Shown: positions 22,658-24,363 of the stretch, piece after piece
Numbering within the stretch: the stretch's first letter is position 1
How the letters are laid out: each line of letters opens with the position of its first letter
Source of the DNA: SFDP01 sp051653625
Lineage (GTDB): Bacteria > Bacillota > Clostridia > Lachnospirales > Lachnospiraceae
Reading direction: 5' to 3'
Length of the DNA: 24,363 nucleotides
Assembly: GCA_051653625.1 (NCBI GenBank)
Contig: JBOFWM010000064.1
Span: forward strand, 1-24,363
Position numbers and translations under genes: made by a program
The notes under the pieces: model-generated
What the model saw: the letters and a program-made list of their open reading frames with translations, nothing else
Told to the model about the DNA's origin: nothing
Database searches by the model: none

Positions 22658-24208
22658 ATGCAACAGGAAAAAAAGGTATATAGGGATGTAAAAAATAGCA
22701 TTGGTCGTGGCATCATTGCAGGGATATCAATTGTTGTACAAGTATTATGGTTTGCTGCTTTGTTTTATTATTTAAATAATTATTCCGCAATTATTTCATT
22801 TATTATTAGCTTATTAACTCTTGTTGTGGTGTTAAAAATATATGGGAATGATATGAATTCAGGATTTAAAATATCATGGATCACAGTGATTCTTGTTTTT
22901 CCAATTATTGGAATCTGTATGTATTTTATGTTTGGGAAAACACTTGTAATGCGCATGATGCGAAAAAATTATGAAAAGATTGATGCAGAACTTTTTTCAA
23001 AGTTAGAGCAAAAGGAACATGTGTTAAAAGAACTGGAAGAAAAAGATTTGGGTATTGCAAATCAATTTAATTATAATTTGCGAAATGGGAAATTTCCAGT
23101 ATATAAAAATACAGATGTTGTATTTTATAAAGAAGCAGTGGATGGATTTAATGCACAAATCGAGGCAATTAAAAAGGCAGAAAAATTTATTTTTATGGAG
23201 TATCATGCCATTGAAGATGCAGGATCTTTTGCAGAATTAAAAGAGGTATTAATTGAACGTGCAAATGCAGGGGTAGAAGTTAGAGTATTATATGATGATA
23301 TTGGGAGCCTTGGATTTATTAATGTAGATTTTATCAAACGATTAAAAAAGGATGGAATTGAGTGTCGAGTATTTAATCCAATAATGCCAATTTTTCATAT
23401 GTTTATGAATAATAGAGACCATAGAAAAATAACAGTAATTGATGGGAAAGTAGGATTTACTGGTGGGTATAATTTAGCAGATGAATATTTTAATTTGATT
23501 CATCCATTTGGATATTGGAAGGATACAGGAGTTCGCCTTGAAGGGGAAGCTGTTCGAAGCTTAACGATTTTATTTTTAGAAATGTGGAATGCAATAAAGG
23601 CAACGGATGATGACAAAGAGAAATACTTAACTACGTATTTCTATGTGGGAAAAGAAGAAAATGGATATATCCAACCTTATGCAGATTCTCCACTAGATGA
23701 TGAAAATACTGGGGAAAATGTATACTTAAATATGATTAAAAATGCAAAAAAATATGTATACGTAGCGACTCCATATTTAATTATTACAGATGAAATGACA
23801 TTAGAGTTAGGGCTTGCTGCAAAAAGAGGTGTGGATGTACGAATTATTACTCCTGGAATACCAGATAAAAAGTTAATCTACCAAGCAACAAGATCTTATT
23901 ATCCAAGACTTGTAAATTATGGTGTTCGTATCTATGAATACACACCAGGATTTTTACATGAAAAACAAATGATTGCAGATGATGAAATTGCAGTGGTTGG
24001 TACTATTAATTTAGATTATAGAAGTTTGTATCATCATTTTGAAAATGCAGTTTTAATATATGGATATCAAGCAGTAAAAGAAATTAAAATAGATATGGAT
24101 GAAACCATTGCTGTTTCAAGAGATGTGACAGGTTTATATAGTGAATCTAGAAAAAATATCTTGAAAATTAGACAAAGTTTATTGAGATTTTTAGCACCGC
24201 TTATGTAA
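22658..24208 (+). CDS. cls: Cardiolipin synthase (two HKD phospholipase-D domains)
   Basis: A membrane phospholipid synthase that joins two phosphatidylglycerol molecules into cardiolipin. It has 516 residues. Two or three hydrophobic helices lie in the first ~95 residues (about 18-37, 40-60 and 72-92). The two HKD motifs are H255-K257-D262 in DHRKITVIDGKVGFTGGYN and H434-K436-D441 in LHEKQMIADDEIAVVGTINLDYRS, each with the Gly-Gly or Gly-Thr and Asn partners expected of the family. AGGAGG lies about 8 bases before the ATG at 22658. The gap to aroK is only 28 bases, so it could be co-transcribed, although the function is unrelated. Confidence 0.95.
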   Translation: MQQEKKVYRDVKNSIGRGIIAGISIVVQVLWFAALFYYLNNYSAIISFIISLLTLVVVLKIYGNDMNSGFKISWITVILVFPIIGICMYFMFGKTLVMRMMRKNYEKIDAELFSKLEQKEHVLKELEEKDLGIANQFNYNLRNGKFPVYKNTDVVFYKEAVDGFNAQIEAIKKAEKFIFMEYHAIEDAGSFAELKEVLIERANAGVEVRVLYDDIGSLGFINVDFIKRLKKDGIECRVFNPIMPIFHMFMNNRDHRKITVIDGKVGFTGGYNLADEYFNLIHPFGYWKDTGVRLEGEAVRSLTILFLEMWNAIKATDDDKEKYLTTYFYVGKEENGYIQPYADSPLDDENTGENVYLNMIKNAKKYVYVATPYLIITDEMTLELGLAAKRGVDVRIITPGIPDKKLIYQATRSYYPRLVNYGVRIYEYTPGFLHEKQMIADDEIAVVGTINLDYRSLYHHFENAVLIYGYQAVKEIKIDMDETIAVSRDVTGLYSESRKNILKIRQSLLRFLAPLM

Positions 24209-24269
24209 AAGCGAAAATAGATAGGGGGGTAGAGTAACTGTTACCAAAACATTATATAAGTTTATATAA

Positions 24270-24315
24270 ACCTCTTGTTTTTATACAATGTTTGTGATAG
24301 TATAAATCAAGAGGT
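24270..24315 (+). repeat. Long imperfect inverted repeat covering the SD of the last gene
   Basis: The left arm 24270-24286 (ACCTCTTG then TTTTTATAC) pairs with the right arm 24300-24315 (GTATAAAT then CAAGAGGT) with one bulge, around a 13-base loop. The right arm includes AAGAGGT of the ribosome-binding site for the ATG at 24323. A 12-base palindrome (24260-24271) and GTAACTGTTAC (24234-24244) lie just upstream. Confidence 0.6.
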
Positions 24316-24322
24316 GATAAAT

Positions 24323-24363
24323 ATGAAGTATTATTCTATCGGGGATTTTGCAAATCTAATAGG
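24323..24363 (+). CDS. MerR-type helix-turn-helix protein, 3' truncated (regulator or IS607-type recombinase)
   Basis: The window ends after 13 complete codons: MKYYSIGDFANLI, with two bases of a Gly codon following. The pattern YSIGDFANLIG is the first helix of a MerR-type winged helix-turn-helix. Two families begin like this: MerR transcription regulators, and the serine recombinases (TnpA) of IS607-type elements, whose N-terminal domain is MerR-like and often starts with a similar YYSIGEFA pattern. The ATG at 24323 has a good ribosome-binding site, AGAGGTGAT, five bases upstream. The sequence beyond the edge is needed to choose between them. Confidence 0.65.
   Translation, partial: MKYYSIGDFANLI

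Noticed and set aside
90..23206. Many antisense and alternative-frame open frames of 60-85 codons, e.g. 242-493 and 19286-19522 on the - strand
   Set aside because: All overlap strongly conserved + strand genes, lack family signals and have Phe/Ser/Ile-rich composition expected from the complement of AT-rich coding DNA.
1..24363. CRISPR arrays, tRNA/rRNA genes, riboswitches, prophage or defence genes
   Set aside because: No regularly spaced repeats, no recognisable structured RNA and no such protein families were seen on either strand; no gene-free stretch exceeds 300 bases.

Overview
The window is about 24.4 kb of AT-rich DNA (roughly one third G+C by eye) from a low-GC, endospore-forming Firmicute. 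The gene order and protein sequences look like class Clostridia, most likely Lachnospirales; this is inferred from gene content, not from a database match. Every gene I can support lies on the + strand.

Region 1 (1-12.2 kb) is a division and cell-wall (dcw) cluster: rsmH (5' end cut off by the window), an ftsL-like gene, two class B penicillin-binding proteins in tandem, mraY, murD, ftsW, murA, ftsQ/divIB and ftsZ. It supplies the lipid-linked peptidoglycan precursor (murD, mraY, murA), the septal polymerase/transpeptidase pair (FtsW and the PBPs), their bitopic partners (FtsL, DivIB) and the cytokinetic ring (FtsZ). No murG, murB, murC or ftsA is present between these genes. ftsZ has its own likely sigma-A promoter and ends at a clear intrinsic terminator.

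Region 2 (12.2-15.75 kb) is the early/late sporulation sigma block spoIIGA-sigE-sigG, followed by a YlmC/YmxH-type PRC-barrel gene, nrdR and a small two-helix membrane protein. A perfect Spo0A box (TGTCGAA) lies between the ftsZ terminator and spoIIGA. SpoIIGA is the protease that removes the SigE pro-sequence; sigE overlaps its end. sigG has a GTG start, and a palindrome overlaps its ribosome-binding site. The block ends in a perfect 19-bp hairpin.

Region 3 (15.75-20.7 kb) is a five-gene ABC importer operon of the peptide/nickel family: lipoprotein binding protein, two permeases and two short ATPases. It has a candidate sigma-A promoter in front and an intrinsic terminator behind.

Region 4 (20.7-24.2 kb) holds yqeG (HAD phosphatase), aroE and aroK with short overlaps, then a two-HKD cardiolipin synthase. 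The window ends 41 bases into a gene with a MerR-type helix-turn-helix start, which could be a MerR regulator or the recombinase of an IS607-type element.

This is mostly a conserved core-genome region. I found no CRISPR array, RNA gene, phage or defence system. The best leads are regulatory: the odd spoIIGA start, the sigG leader palindrome, the right-edge HTH gene with its SD-pairing inverted repeat, and the KTAT variant in the second PBP.
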